From Nostoc sp. FACHB-892 (lineage in GTDB: Bacteria > Cyanobacteriota > Cyanobacteriia > Cyanobacteriales > Nostocaceae), in the NCBI RefSeq assembly GCF_014698795.1, contig NZ_JACJTR010000024.1, positions 1 to 64,000 of the forward strand: DNA of 64,000 nt, written 5' to 3'. The stretch's first letter is position 1. Every line of letters starts with the position of its first letter. The notes beneath the pieces were generated by a model. It did no database searches. It was not told the origin of the DNA and worked only from the letters and a program-made list of their open reading frames with translations. Both the position numbers and the translations under genes were made by a program. This document shows, piece after piece, positions 45,408-54,955 of the stretch.

Positions 45408-48400
45408 TTACAGTTCATTTTCAGCAGGATTAGATTGAGCCTTATGATGTGATTGTTGAGATTTTTGGGAATGCACTTCAACTTTTGGGGTGTAGGTGTT
45501 ATGAATGACTTCACTACGGGTAGACATCAAATCTTGGATAATTTCCCTTAATGGGGGAAGGGAAATATCAGTTAATCCTTTGCGGCATTGCTCAACAACA
45601 CTATGAATTAAAAGTTTATGGTAAAGTTCACGTTGCTCACCAAGGGTAAGTTTGCCAGTATGTTTAAGTTTCTCTTGTAATGGATAATTACCTTGCGCTG
45701 CGACTCCCGCCCATAAGCCAGTAGTTTCTAAATCTTGCCAAGGTTTAGCAATTAACGGGTGAACGGGCAAGAGAGTATTACGAATAGAGTTAGAAGAATC
45801 AGTAAGATGTTGTGAATCAGGTTGTTGATTTATTTGTTGTCGCAAATCATGAGTAATTTCGCTTAAAGGTGGAAGTACGAGATTGGTTCTTTGTTGTTGG
45901 CGGATTTCAGTCTGAGCCTGAACCTGAATTTTATGATAAAGTTCGCGTTGTTCGCCAATGGAGAGTTTGCCATTGGATTGAATCTTTAAACGAAATTCGG
46001 CATTTTCCTGTTTTGCGATATCAGCCCATCGATGATTATCTTCTAGCTCTTGCCAGTATTGACCAAGCAGAGGATGAAGGGGTAAAGGAATGCTCTCGAT
46101 GTCAGATTTGCTTAATTGATGTTGAAAAGTAGATGTTTTTTTGATTGGTTTGGCTACTGCTGTATTGGCTGGCTGCAAATTGATATCTTGAGAGTTGCTA
46201 GCTAGGTCAAACGTAGAGTCCGGGGAAAGAAAATTTTGTTCAACCTGTGCTGCTGTGTAAGGAACAGAATTACTTTTTTGTTGCCTATTTTCTAAGTCTT
46301 TCCATTGTTTTGCAATTTTCGGGTGAATAGGCACTTCTATATCACGGGTAGCATGAGGATTGGCAGTTGCTTCCTTGGCAGGTTGTTGAATATCCAACTT
46401 TTGAGCAAGTAATCTGAGTTTAGCTATGTCTTGTTCACTAAGGGCAAGAGTCTTAAGTTGATGTGTCATACCTGAATCTGTTCTGCTGAATTCAAAGCTG
46501 GCAGCAACTCTTGTAGCACCCGTATGTTCAGTTTTCAGAAGTTGCAGAGTAGATGTAGTATCAAGTTGACTTTTCTGGTAGAGAATACGGTAATTGCCCA
46601 ACTCCAAATCATCACAACCAGTCCTTTTTAGAGTTTGAGTGAGGATTTGCAAGATTTCAGAAGTTTTAAAGCTCTCTAAAATTGTGTGCGTACCATTAAG
46701 GGAGAGTGAACCAAGGGTATTAGCAATCTTCCTGGGGTCTTCATCGACTGAAGGTAGTTGTTTGCCACTTTTGAGATAATCAGCAACTAACAAAAACTCC
46801 TGCCTTTCGATTGGAAACATATCTTTAGGTTGCTCAGACAGAGTGATAGCTCCCCATTTATCGGCATGAAATTGCATTAGTGCCAAGGTTTCGTCAGCGC
46901 GGCGATGAATACTGTAATTATTGCCGGATTTTATGATAGTAAAAGCATCAGCCTGATAAACTAAATTACCATCTTTTTCAACACCATAATTCTTCACAAG
47001 GGCATAAGCTACAGAAGCAATTTCCTTATTTTCTCTAGCTTCTAAACGCTTTCTGAAAAAATTCTGCTGGTATTGTTTAACCTGTTCTCTTCTTGCCCAA
47101 GAATCAAAGGAGTCAACCGATACCTCCTTTAAAGGTAGAGAAGCGTTTTGAGCAGGAGCAACTTCTTCTTTACTTTCATCGGCAAGTACTTCAGCATCTA
47201 TTACTTGCCCTCCTATATTTTGAGATGAGGTTTCTGGAGTTGTAATTAAGTCTGTTGGTTGTATGTTTGACAATTTGGAACGAGTTTTTCCAAAAAGAGC
47301 TATTGTCTGTTCTTCTTCCACACTTTCTCTTGACGGACTTAGATTAACAGTGCCATCACCAAGTTGTTCATAAAGATGGATCTGTTCACCATTTTTAAGA
47401 AAGACTGTCAAGCGTAAATCGGGTGGCTGATTTTTCTTAATCCAATCATCCAAGGGGACAGATGCCATAAATACTTGCTTAAAGGCTTCTACCCCCTGTA
47501 CAACAATCAAATCATCTACACCTTTTTCTGGCCCTGGTAATTCAACGACACTGACCTGAGCGCCAGCATCAGATAAAAGTTGACCAGTCCGGGATGTAGC
47601 GATATCAATGTTGCGCTTGGTTTTATACCGAGTTTCATAGTCAAAGCAAATTTTGATGTCCCTGTTTGAGGTAGCAAAAACTGCCAATTCATCATGTAAT
47701 ACAGGCACAATTTGATTTCCCAGCCCATCTTTACTACGATAGCCAGCATAAATCCCTGGTAATCCAATTGCTGCTTCACCCTGGCTCAATAAGCTAGCGG
47801 CCTTCTTAGCTCCTTCAGTGAGTGTGACTGGAACATTGTGCTTCCACACACAGTACCAAAACCCACTGGTGCGATCGCTAATGCTTGGTTCAACTCCAGC
47901 CGATTCATAAATTTGTTGAGCGATATTTATCGGCACATCCAGTAAGAAGATGCTTAAACCAGTCTTTGGTGGATGCTCATATTTGATAAACTTACCTGGA
48001 TTATCGAGCTTTTCTCTCTTGTTATTAGGTTTGTAGCATCCCCAAAGTTTCTGGGTTGGCTTTTGTGATGGTTGGAGCAAAGCAAATAAGCGAGGATCTA
48101 CACCAGCATTACACCACCACCCGCCATCTTCAAGGTGAGAATATTGGTTGAGTATTCCAGTAGATAGTCGTCCAGTATTAATACGTTTTAGTTCTGGGCT
48201 GTACATGAGATATTCCCATGCTTCATGCTCAAATTCTATTGGGTCTAAATGTAAACTCTTAAAATTAAGCTCGACAATTTCTGGAGCAATCCCACTCCCC
48301 TCGACTAATTCTTGCCAATGATTTGGATCTATATCTATGCGTGATGTCAGAAGAGGCAGGGGCACGGGAGAAGGAGGCTTTTGGGCAGGAGGGAAAAAAC

Positions 48401-48980
48401 TTGTACAAATTTCTTCTTCACTTGTTTGCTCCTCCTCTTCTCTACTCCTCTGCTTCTGTGCCCCTCTGCTCTCTGCCTCCTGCCAAATTGAGTCAGCCTC
48501 TTGAGCGATTGGTATAGCCACCAATTCAACAGGTGTAGCAGAATTGGGCAAAAATGGAGGTCTATCAGAGGGTGGCAAAAGCGGAGGTGAATCACTCGGA
48601 GATAATTTAGGAGGTGTGTTAGAGCCAGGTAAAAGCGGATCTGTATTATCTGGTGGTAAAAGTGGAGTTTCACCAGAAGATGGTAAAAGCGGAGTTAATA
48701 GTTCTGTTAATAATTCCTCAAATTCTTCAAACTCTGCTTGACTAAATTCCTCAGTTTGCGGGTCAAATTTCTGCCATTTCCAACCACCATTTTCATCAGG
48801 AGTCATCACATAAGCTTCTTGACCAATTGACAATTTTAATCTCTTATTTATTTCATCATCAATTGCTAACCCTATCGAGTCAAATACAAATTTTAGATAA
48901 GGAGCTATCACTGCTCTGGCAAAGTATTCACTGCTTTTGGCATAAGCAGAACTCAACTGTAAATTTCGCTCATCAAACAT
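45408..48980 (-). CDS. DUF3854/Toprim primase-like multidomain protein
   Basis: A 1190-residue plasmid protein. A proline-rich linker with repeated PLLPPS-type units (about residues 95-155) follows a 90-residue N-terminal domain. Residues about 270-510 are a DUF3854 Toprim-like region (WGCYKPNNKREKL, VTLTEGAKKAASLLSQ and GVDDLIV), found in plasmid and phage primases or primase-helicases. A helical middle follows. The C-terminus has three copies of a module beginning IHPKIAKQWKDLE (about 880), LHPLLGQYWQELE (about 963) and VHPLIAKPWQDLE (about 1068), the last two continuing to GEQRELYHK. No helicase motor is seen. It lies within the transfer operon, downstream of the relaxase-like gene, so priming of transferred single-stranded DNA is plausible. 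Confidence 0.75.
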   Translation of the reverse strand: MFDERNLQLSSAYAKSSEYFARAVIAPYLKFVFDSIGLAIDDEINKRLKLSIGQEAYVMTPDENGGWKWQKFDPQTEEFSQAEFEEFEELLTELLTPLLPSSGETPLLPPDNTDPLLPGSNTPPKLSPSDSPPLLPPSDRPPFLPNSATPVELVAIPIAQEADSIWQEAESRGAQKQRSREEEEQTSEEEICTSFFPPAQKPPSPVPLPLLTSRIDIDPNHWQELVEGSGIAPEIVELNFKSLHLDPIEFEHEAWEYLMYSPELKRINTGRLSTGILNQYSHLEDGGWWCNAGVDPRLFALLQPSQKPTQKLWGCYKPNNKREKLDNPGKFIKYEHPPKTGLSIFLLDVPINIAQQIYESAGVEPSISDRTSGFWYCVWKHNVPVTLTEGAKKAASLLSQGEAAIGLPGIYAGYRSKDGLGNQIVPVLHDELAVFATSNRDIKICFDYETRYKTKRNIDIATSRTGQLLSDAGAQVSVVELPGPEKGVDDLIVVQGVEAFKQVFMASVPLDDWIKKNQPPDLRLTVFLKNGEQIHLYEQLGDGTVNLSPSRESVEEEQTIALFGKTRSKLSNIQPTDLITTPETSSQNIGGQVIDAEVLADESKEEVAPAQNASLPLKEVSVDSFDSWARREQVKQYQQNFFRKRLEARENKEIASVAYALVKNYGVEKDGNLVYQADAFTIIKSGNNYSIHRRADETLALMQFHADKWGAITLSEQPKDMFPIERQEFLLVADYLKSGKQLPSVDEDPRKIANTLGSLSLNGTHTILESFKTSEILQILTQTLKRTGCDDLELGNYRILYQKSQLDTTSTLQLLKTEHTGATRVAASFEFSRTDSGMTHQLKTLALSEQDIAKLRLLAQKLDIQQPAKEATANPHATRDIEVPIHPKIAKQWKDLENRQQKSNSVPYTAAQVEQNFLSPDSTFDLASNSQDINLQPANTAVAKPIKKTSTFQHQLSKSDIESIPLPLHPLLGQYWQELEDNHRWADIAKQENAEFRLKIQSNGKLSIGEQRELYHKIQVQAQTEIRQQQRTNLVLPPLSEITHDLRQQINQQPDSQHLTDSSNSIRNTLLPVHPLIAKPWQDLETTGLWAGVAAQGNYPLQEKLKHTGKLTLGEQRELYHKLLIHSVVEQCRKGLTDISLPPLREIIQDLMSTRSEVIHNTYTPKVEVHSQKSQQSHHKAQSNPAENEL

Positions 48981-49008
48981 AAGACTATTAGTTGTTAATT
49001 TTTAATTT

Positions 49009-49518
49009 TCATACCGATGTTTTCATACCAACTCTTGCCGATGAGTTCAGTTTTTCTTCGTACCATTGAGATAAAGATTCTTGCATAGCCTGAGAACAGC
49101 ACCTTTGGAGGAGTTCATATTGTTTCCAATCAGCTCCCAAGCAGACTAAATCAATAAGTTTACCTGACGGAGTAACGCGATTAAATATAATATGCAGATG
49201 AAAAGAATCAGATGTAATTTCCAAAAAGCTAATAAACTGCAAATCATCCCAACCAATACCATGAACATATTGATTTAAAATTTGTTGGCAAGATTCTTCT
49301 GTCAGAGGCTGATGAAGATTTTTTAAAGTAATTATGGTGTAAATGCCAACTTTTTTAAGTTTTGGCCTTCGATAAGAGAGAGCTTGAAAACTGGCAATGA
49401 TTTCGGAAGTCTCAGCATGAATATCTAAAAAGTTGACTGAGCAAGTCTTTCGATTCCATGCTATTTCTTCAAGGATACTAAAACTCTCAATAGCAGATTC
49501 TTCAATAATCATTCGCAT
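49009..49518 (-). CDS. Short MOB_P-like relaxase domain protein
   Basis: A 169-residue protein resembling the VirD2-type relaxase/mobilisation nuclease fold. The strongest signal is DSFHLHIIFNRVTPSGKLID, the third relaxase motif (HxHxxxNRV) that holds the metal ion. The preceding LTEESCQQILNQYVHGIGW fits the second motif region. No N-terminal catalytic tyrosine motif is evident, and the protein is shorter than a normal 300-residue relaxase domain. It could be a truncated or accessory relaxase acting with the MOB_V protein at 38148. It is placed between the coupling-protein gene and the primase-like gene, as relaxases often are. Confidence 0.6.
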   Translation of the reverse strand: MRMIIEESAIESFSILEEIAWNRKTCSVNFLDIHAETSEIIASFQALSYRRPKLKKVGIYTIITLKNLHQPLTEESCQQILNQYVHGIGWDDLQFISFLEITSDSFHLHIIFNRVTPSGKLIDLVCLGADWKQYELLQRCCSQAMQESLSQWYEEKLNSSARVGMKTSV

Positions 49519-49620
49519 AAGGAAAAGTTCTCAATTAAAGGCAAATAGGGAATAAGGAACTTTTAACTGGGGTAATGGAAAGGAGAATTTATCCCAATCT
49601 ACAATTCGCTACTGACTCTT

Positions 49621-51408
49621 TTAAATAAAAACCTTTGATTCAGGAGCAATCAATGAACTGACTTCAGACATATCCAAAGGCAAAGAGTTATTAGAAACTT
49701 CTGGAGACTTTTGAGATAAAGGGAAACGATTGTTGATATTAGCAATTCGGATATCTAAGTCTTGCTGAGTTGGAAATTTCTGAGTACTTTTTTGAGCTAA
49801 AAGACTGACAATGTTAGTCCATCTCTGCTGGTTATATTCTTCAATATCTCGAATAGCTTGAGGTATTTTGAGAGATTTTAGCAAAGGAACCGACCCCTCA
49901 TTTTTATTAGAATAAGCAGGGTTAATGAAGACACATTTACCTGGAGGCAACTTCAAAAACTGGGCTGACTCAAAGAGTTTTTTAGTTTTTTCCTGCTCAC
50001 TAGTAGTAGTGTTTGCTTTTCCCCCACCTGTAGAACGGCTTTTATGCTTGTACTTGATTTCCTCGTCGCCCAAGAAACTGGAGAATAATTGTGCAGACTC
50101 ATTTTCACCAGGATTGAAAACAAACTTAGTCCCGCAGGCCCCAAGAATAGTCTTAGCAACTTCCTTTCCATAGTTTTTCTCAAGCTGCCCCATATTCTGC
50201 CAGCCCAGGATACCGCAGAACCCCTCAGAGCGTGATTCGTTCAGCCATTTGAATAAGTCTGGTAAGTAAAGAGAAGGCAGCTCATCGAGTGCAACTATAA
50301 GAGGGTCAAAACGCTTTTTAGCAATGTTCCGAGCAATTGTCATGTGTAAAATGCTGGTGAGCAAAGGGCTAACTGCGTCCCGACGTTCTCTGTCTAGCCC
50401 GAAGATAATCATCTGTTTACCCTTGATTGATAAGGGAAGAGTAGTCTTACCAATGAAACAACCAATAGTATTTTTGGCCATGAAGCGAGTGAACATGATG
50501 CTAGCGGTAGATACAATGCCAGCAACAGTTTTTTCACTTGCGGCGGAACTGAACAACTGACCAAAGGCAATTTTAATCCAAGGATTGAGATTAGCTGCCA
50601 TCAATCTTTGCACCATAAGTTCAGAAGAAAGGATGGCGGCACTAGTCATAACATCAGCGCATTCGCCAAACTCTTTAGTCAGCATCAAGATAGCTTGTGT
50701 CAATTGATCCCCTGCTGGAGCAAAGAAACCATCTTCATTACTATTACTAAGAATGCGGAAGTTTTTATTAATTACAGTAGCGATTTGCCTAGCTGTTTCA
50801 GCATCACTACTGTCTCGTAAAAAGTCCAATGGATTACAAACTTCCGATTCTGGAAATCCTGGGGCGAAAATGTGAACATCATAGCCCTGACCCTTAGCGT
50901 AAGCAGCTATTTTGGCTTGAGAGGGATACTTAAAATCATAAGCAATTATCGGAAATCCTTGGTCAATGGCAGAGTAAATTGCGGGGTTAATAGCACTGAA
51001 AGTTTTACCACTACCGGGAGCGCCAATTGCCGCCGTTCCTCGTTGAACATCAGGAATATAAAAAGTAGTGCCAGCGCCACTTTCTTGTTTAGCACCCTTG
51101 CATTTATGCTTACCTATGTAAAGTGCAGCACTATCACATTTGGGTGAATTTATTTGTTGTAGCGCCTTTTTCTTGGCAGCAGCAGTTTCTTTAGTACCTC
51201 CCCAGTAACTAGTCGCAATCTTCTTTTTATTACTGCCATCGCCAAAAAATACTCTCATTAAAATGTAAGCAGCTAACATACTTATAATTGCTAATCCACT
51301 TGGCTTAAATAAATGATGAGTGTACTTGCCAATGTCGCTATGTGGATTTTGTAGCTGTTCAAAATGAAATGGTTGGTTGTTTGTAGAAGTAGTCAAATTA
51401 TTGCTCAT
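49621..51408 (-). CDS. Type IV coupling protein (VirD4/TraG-like ATPase)
   Basis: A 595-residue coupling ATPase that brings the relaxosome to the secretion channel. One N-terminal membrane helix (about residues 38-56) precedes Walker A GAPGSGKTF (G130-T137), Walker B VALDELPSLYLPDL, and ILGWQNMGQLEKNYG, typical of the TraD/TraG/VirD4 C-terminal motor. I use the ATG at 51408 instead of the GTG one codon before. One predicted membrane segment is fewer than in many VirD4 proteins. It is followed by the short relaxase-like gene and preceded by the 51436 gene in one operon. Confidence 0.9.
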   Translation of the reverse strand: MSNNLTTSTNNQPFHFEQLQNPHSDIGKYTHHLFKPSGLAIISMLAAYILMRVFFGDGSNKKKIATSYWGGTKETAAAKKKALQQINSPKCDSAALYIGKHKCKGAKQESGAGTTFYIPDVQRGTAAIGAPGSGKTFSAINPAIYSAIDQGFPIIAYDFKYPSQAKIAAYAKGQGYDVHIFAPGFPESEVCNPLDFLRDSSDAETARQIATVINKNFRILSNSNEDGFFAPAGDQLTQAILMLTKEFGECADVMTSAAILSSELMVQRLMAANLNPWIKIAFGQLFSSAASEKTVAGIVSTASIMFTRFMAKNTIGCFIGKTTLPLSIKGKQMIIFGLDRERRDAVSPLLTSILHMTIARNIAKKRFDPLIVALDELPSLYLPDLFKWLNESRSEGFCGILGWQNMGQLEKNYGKEVAKTILGACGTKFVFNPGENESAQLFSSFLGDEEIKYKHKSRSTGGGKANTTTSEQEKTKKLFESAQFLKLPPGKCVFINPAYSNKNEGSVPLLKSLKIPQAIRDIEEYNQQRWTNIVSLLAQKSTQKFPTQQDLDIRIANINNRFPLSQKSPEVSNNSLPLDMSEVSSLIAPESKVFI

Positions 51409-51435
51409 CACGCAAAAATTCAGGAATAAGAATAG

Positions 51436-52650
51436 CTAATCAGGAACAGTAGAGGGACTACCAAAAATAACTGGGTCTTTTTCGTGATAATTGATAAACG
51501 GAACTGGCCCAATAAAGTAGGGAGTACAAGTCCGACCAACAAAAGGAATAGTCTTGCAGAAACGGAAAAACATAGCAGTGTTAACGGAACCGCTTGATTC
51601 ATCTATATCCCAAACAACTTGTTTAAATGATTTACCAAAGGGATGACGACCTGTTGGCTCAAGACCACCATTAGCTACAGCTAAAATTCCATAGCCACCT
51701 TTTACTTTTTGGACTTTACCCGAAATCCATTGCGCTCCAGTGGTCTGCCCAAAACCTGAAGCTTCAAAGTGGACGCAATTATTTTGATTGCAAGGGACAT
51801 TAAAACCCTCTTGATAACTGCCAGAAATGCTGCGAATCCGGTTAGCTTCTATATCTCCCAATGGCAAATCTACTTGACCAACGAAAGAAAGATCCGGCTC
51901 TGGCACATTAGGAAAATTATTCCAAGATAAATCCTTTAATCCGGGGATGTCTGAAATTAGAGTATCTTGCCAATTAGCAAATTCATCAAATGATGAGTTT
52001 TCAATCCCCGGAATCGATGTCAGCTTGTATTTAGACAAATCAATTTCATTGCCGAGAGTGATATTATCTAAATTGTAATAATTAGCAACATTACCAATTC
52101 TTTGATTAGTGCTGATACCCATTTGCCTAAGAAAGTCAGCTATTGGTGCTACACTATTGGCTGATTGATTAGCTAATTCAGGTATAGCCTTGACTAAATC
52201 GCTAAGGGTTTGAGTTTTGATTATTCCAAAATCATCAAGCTTTAAACTATCTAAATCAATAGCTAATGCCTGAGATATCGTCGAAAGGGTAAGCTTTTCA
52301 ATATTCAGATTGGCATCTTCAAAATCCCCAAGCTCCATAAAATCGCCAATACTTTGTCCAGCTTGCCAAGTTCTAGTCTGATTCCCTCGGTCAGTTGGGT
52401 AAGTTACATTACCAGATTCAGATACAATCATGTCTTGAAACTTCATTTTTGACCAGTCTGGAATCAAGCCATTATTGCTACTAACAAATGGGACTTGTGC
52501 TGATGCTTTGGGCAATAAAAATCCAATTACCTGATTCATGATTCCATACTTACAAAAACTGTGAATAAACAATCCTCCTAGCAACCCAAACAATATTAAA
52601 TAGCGAATCGTGTCAAAACTAATTTTGGGCGAACGCTTTGATGTTTTCAT
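51436..52650 (-). CDS. Exported protein of the transfer operon, unknown function
   Basis: A 404-residue protein with an N-terminal membrane helix (about residues 14-33) followed by ASAQVP, compatible with a signal peptide. The middle (about 100-270) has leucine- and aspartate-rich repeats such as DLDSLKLDDFGIIKT and DIPGLKDLSWNNFPNV. The C-terminal part contains five or more cysteines (CNQNNC, CKTIPFVGRTC), suggesting disulfide bonds outside the cytoplasm. Its ATG overlaps the upstream stop by ATGA. It may be a pilus-tip, adhesin or periplasmic assembly component specific to cyanobacterial conjugation systems. No known family recognised. Confidence 0.7.
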   Translation of the reverse strand: MKTSKRSPKISFDTIRYLILFGLLGGLFIHSFCKYGIMNQVIGFLLPKASAQVPFVSSNNGLIPDWSKMKFQDMIVSESGNVTYPTDRGNQTRTWQAGQSIGDFMELGDFEDANLNIEKLTLSTISQALAIDLDSLKLDDFGIIKTQTLSDLVKAIPELANQSANSVAPIADFLRQMGISTNQRIGNVANYYNLDNITLGNEIDLSKYKLTSIPGIENSSFDEFANWQDTLISDIPGLKDLSWNNFPNVPEPDLSFVGQVDLPLGDIEANRIRSISGSYQEGFNVPCNQNNCVHFEASGFGQTTGAQWISGKVQKVKGGYGILAVANGGLEPTGRHPFGKSFKQVVWDIDESSGSVNTAMFFRFCKTIPFVGRTCTPYFIGPVPFINYHEKDPVIFGSPSTVPD

Positions 52651-53378
52651 ATTTGTCCAAGCTCAATTAATTTGTTAACTAATTTAAGTGAAACACCAGC
52701 TTTATCAGCAGCAGCAGGCATTTGCTCTCCACCTTGAAAATGAGTCAAGAATTGCTCAATCCGATTGTGAAGTTCATCAGATGAAGAGAGCAAACCATTA
52801 CTAATCGCTACTCTCATCCCCGCTCTGATTTGTTTTATGGTGTTGATAGTTTGTACTAAGGGCGATAATCTCGGTCGAGCTACTAGAGAAAATGGCTTGT
52901 CGTTAATAATTGACACTTGACTATATTCAGGACGGGAATTAGATGGGGTAACTTGAAAGTGGTAAACTTTGCGCGAGCCAGAAGCAGTTTGAGTAATCAC
53001 TGTAAGCAAAGTTGCACTTGTTTGCGGCAGTCCTGGAACCGGAACCTTTTTGATCCGGCGTAAGTGAAGTAGTCCAGCACTACTGTTTTGACAGTTCTGG
53101 TCGATTCCCTCTAAACAACCATCAGTGTCAATCAGAACTTGCGAGGGATCGTCAATCCACACCCGCTTTACCATTTCATTGACTTCATAAAATGAAATTG
53201 ATACGCCTGAGCCATTCCAGACTTGAATTTTTTGTAGCTTGGCAGTACTGCCACTAACCTGAGATTGCTTTATGGTGCGGACTGTACTTTGAGCATAGGT
53301 TTTGACTGGAACTAGACACACTGCCAAAAAAGCAGCAACCCCAAGCTGGAACGCTGTCATGAGTTTTAACTTCTTCAT
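52647..53378 (-). CDS. VirB9/TraK-like periplasmic transfer protein
   Basis: From the ATG at 53378 the protein is about 243 residues with a Sec signal (MKKLKLMTAFQLGVAAFLAV, cleavage near TYAQ). The beta-rich mature part contains VWNGSGVSISFYEVNEMVKR, then VWIDDPS and LLHLRRIKKVPVPGLPQ, which resembles the N-terminal strands of TraK/VirB9 proteins that line the outer-membrane core complex. A longer frame to 53438 would overlap the VirB10-like gene by 64 bases; the ATGA overlap at 53378 decides the shorter start. It follows the VirB10-like gene in the operon, a swapped order compared with virB9-virB10. Confidence 0.55.
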   Translation of the reverse strand: MKKLKLMTAFQLGVAAFLAVCLVPVKTYAQSTVRTIKQSQVSGSTAKLQKIQVWNGSGVSISFYEVNEMVKRVWIDDPSQVLIDTDGCLEGIDQNCQNSSAGLLHLRRIKKVPVPGLPQTSATLLTVITQTASGSRKVYHFQVTPSNSRPEYSQVSIINDKPFSLVARPRLSPLVQTINTIKQIRAGMRVAISNGLLSSSDELHNRIEQFLTHFQGGEQMPAAADKAGVSLKLVNKLIELGQI

Positions 53379-54955
53379 GGCAACTCCAGAGAACGGTTCA
53401 CCAAAAAGGTAATCTTCGTCCCCTGTGGGATATACCAAACATTGGGACGAGCGGTGATTTGTTGGTTAGAAGTTTCTGCACGACGAGTAATAATGTCACT
53501 AAGCTTGCCAAAAGCACCTTGTAAAAATGCCCCGCCAATATTGCGCTGGCTGTTTGAAGTCGTGCTAGAGCTAAATGTCCCTGTAGCAGAATTAACTACA
53601 CTGCTACTGGAATCAGATTGATTCAGAATAGTTCCTACTTGACCCAAACCACTGACTAATCCCACAGTCAAGTCAGAACCTCCCCCTTTCTTATCTTGGA
53701 ACTGTTTAGCTAACAACGGTTTCCCGCCTTCTCCTAATACAGAAATTGCACCGCTACTAATTGGGTACTCAGTGTTATCTTTGATAATGCTCGTGACTTG
53801 CACACTTACATAAGAGCCACCATTAACCTGTAGGGGTTCAACGGCTAATAAAGTGCCTTTATGAATTGCCACATTTCCATAGTTGTCATGCAAATCAGCC
53901 GTTAATCTAGCAACATAGCGTTTACTATCATCTGGATTTTGCTGTTGTTGGAAGCGATTTTCGCTTTGCTGCTTGATGACTGAAGTCACTAAAATACCAT
54001 TTGCGAATTCCCCAACAACTAAATAGCGAGTTTTACGCTGTTGCAGAATTTGGTTTTCTTGAGGCAAGTAATTACCATCTGCTATTTGTTTATCAGATTT
54101 AGAATCGGCTAACCAACGAGGGCGAATTTTCTCAATTTCTGTGGATGTACTGTTAGAGAAGTTAGGGCGTGTTTGCTGTGTTGTATAAGCACTATTGGGT
54201 GGCTGTACTTGAATTCGTGTTATATTCGGTGTTTGAAAGGATGTCGCCTCTGTTGATATCTGCTGGTTATTTGAAGTAGGTGTATAAGCGATTTTTCCGT
54301 AAGATCCTAAGCTGCGAAGTCGATTAAATTCAGCTATCACGTCTGTTGGCGTTTCTGTTTTCGGCGTAACAGTCCTAAAAGGATTACTAATTCTTGGCAA
54401 CGTTTGATTACGAGGTGGTGATGAAATAGTCGGGTTAGTTCTACTTGGAACGTAATCTCGTCTAGGACTAAGACTTTGTGTTTGTGCCACAGGTCTAGCT
54501 GTTGGTGGTGGTGAAGCTGCAACACTGACAGGTTTATTATTAACTTTAACTTCCTGCTTACTCTGATTAATTTTATTTAATTCATCTTCTTGCTGATTCA
54601 GCGCTAACTTAGCGTAAACATCCCCATCTGTTTGCTCAACTTGTTCTTTAGTTTCTGAAGACTTTGGTTCTTCAATAGTTTTAGTAGTATCGCGGCTATC
54701 AGGATTAAAAATCCCATTCAGCAGCCAAAATATAGCTAGGAAGGTCAATCCGAAAGGGAGTGCTATGACCAACAATCTTGACCAGGGAGAAGTAATTACT
54801 GTATGTTTAGTTGTGACTGATGGATTATCTAATTCTCCCTCTGACGTAATTTCCCTTGGGCTGGAATCTGAAATCATTGCTGAAGATTTTAAGTCATCAT
54901 CTATTTGGAGAAAATCATCTACAGTTGATGAGCTATTAATCTGAGTATTTGTCAT
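53375..54955 (-). CDS. virB10: VirB10/TrbI-like core channel protein
   Basis: A 526-residue protein with the VirB10 plan: a cytoplasmic N-terminus, one membrane helix (about residues 64-83), a long proline- and serine-rich periplasmic linker, and a C-terminal beta-barrel domain. That domain has ARLTADLHDNYGNVAIHKGT, SVQVTSIIKDNTEYPI and a final PQGTKITFLVNRSLELP typical of TrbI/VirB10. It spans both membranes and senses ATP use by the coupling protein. Its ATG overlaps the upstream VirB8-like stop by ATGA, and its stop overlaps the next start the same way. Confidence 0.85.
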   Translation of the reverse strand: MTNTQINSSSTVDDFLQIDDDLKSSAMISDSSPREITSEGELDNPSVTTKHTVITSPWSRLLVIALPFGLTFLAIFWLLNGIFNPDSRDTTKTIEEPKSSETKEQVEQTDGDVYAKLALNQQEDELNKINQSKQEVKVNNKPVSVAASPPPTARPVAQTQSLSPRRDYVPSRTNPTISSPPRNQTLPRISNPFRTVTPKTETPTDVIAEFNRLRSLGSYGKIAYTPTSNNQQISTEATSFQTPNITRIQVQPPNSAYTTQQTRPNFSNSTSTEIEKIRPRWLADSKSDKQIADGNYLPQENQILQQRKTRYLVVGEFANGILVTSVIKQQSENRFQQQQNPDDSKRYVARLTADLHDNYGNVAIHKGTLLAVEPLQVNGGSYVSVQVTSIIKDNTEYPISSGAISVLGEGGKPLLAKQFQDKKGGGSDLTVGLVSGLGQVGTILNQSDSSSSVVNSATGTFSSSTTSNSQRNIGGAFLQGAFGKLSDIITRRAETSNQQITARPNVWYIPQGTKITFLVNRSLELP

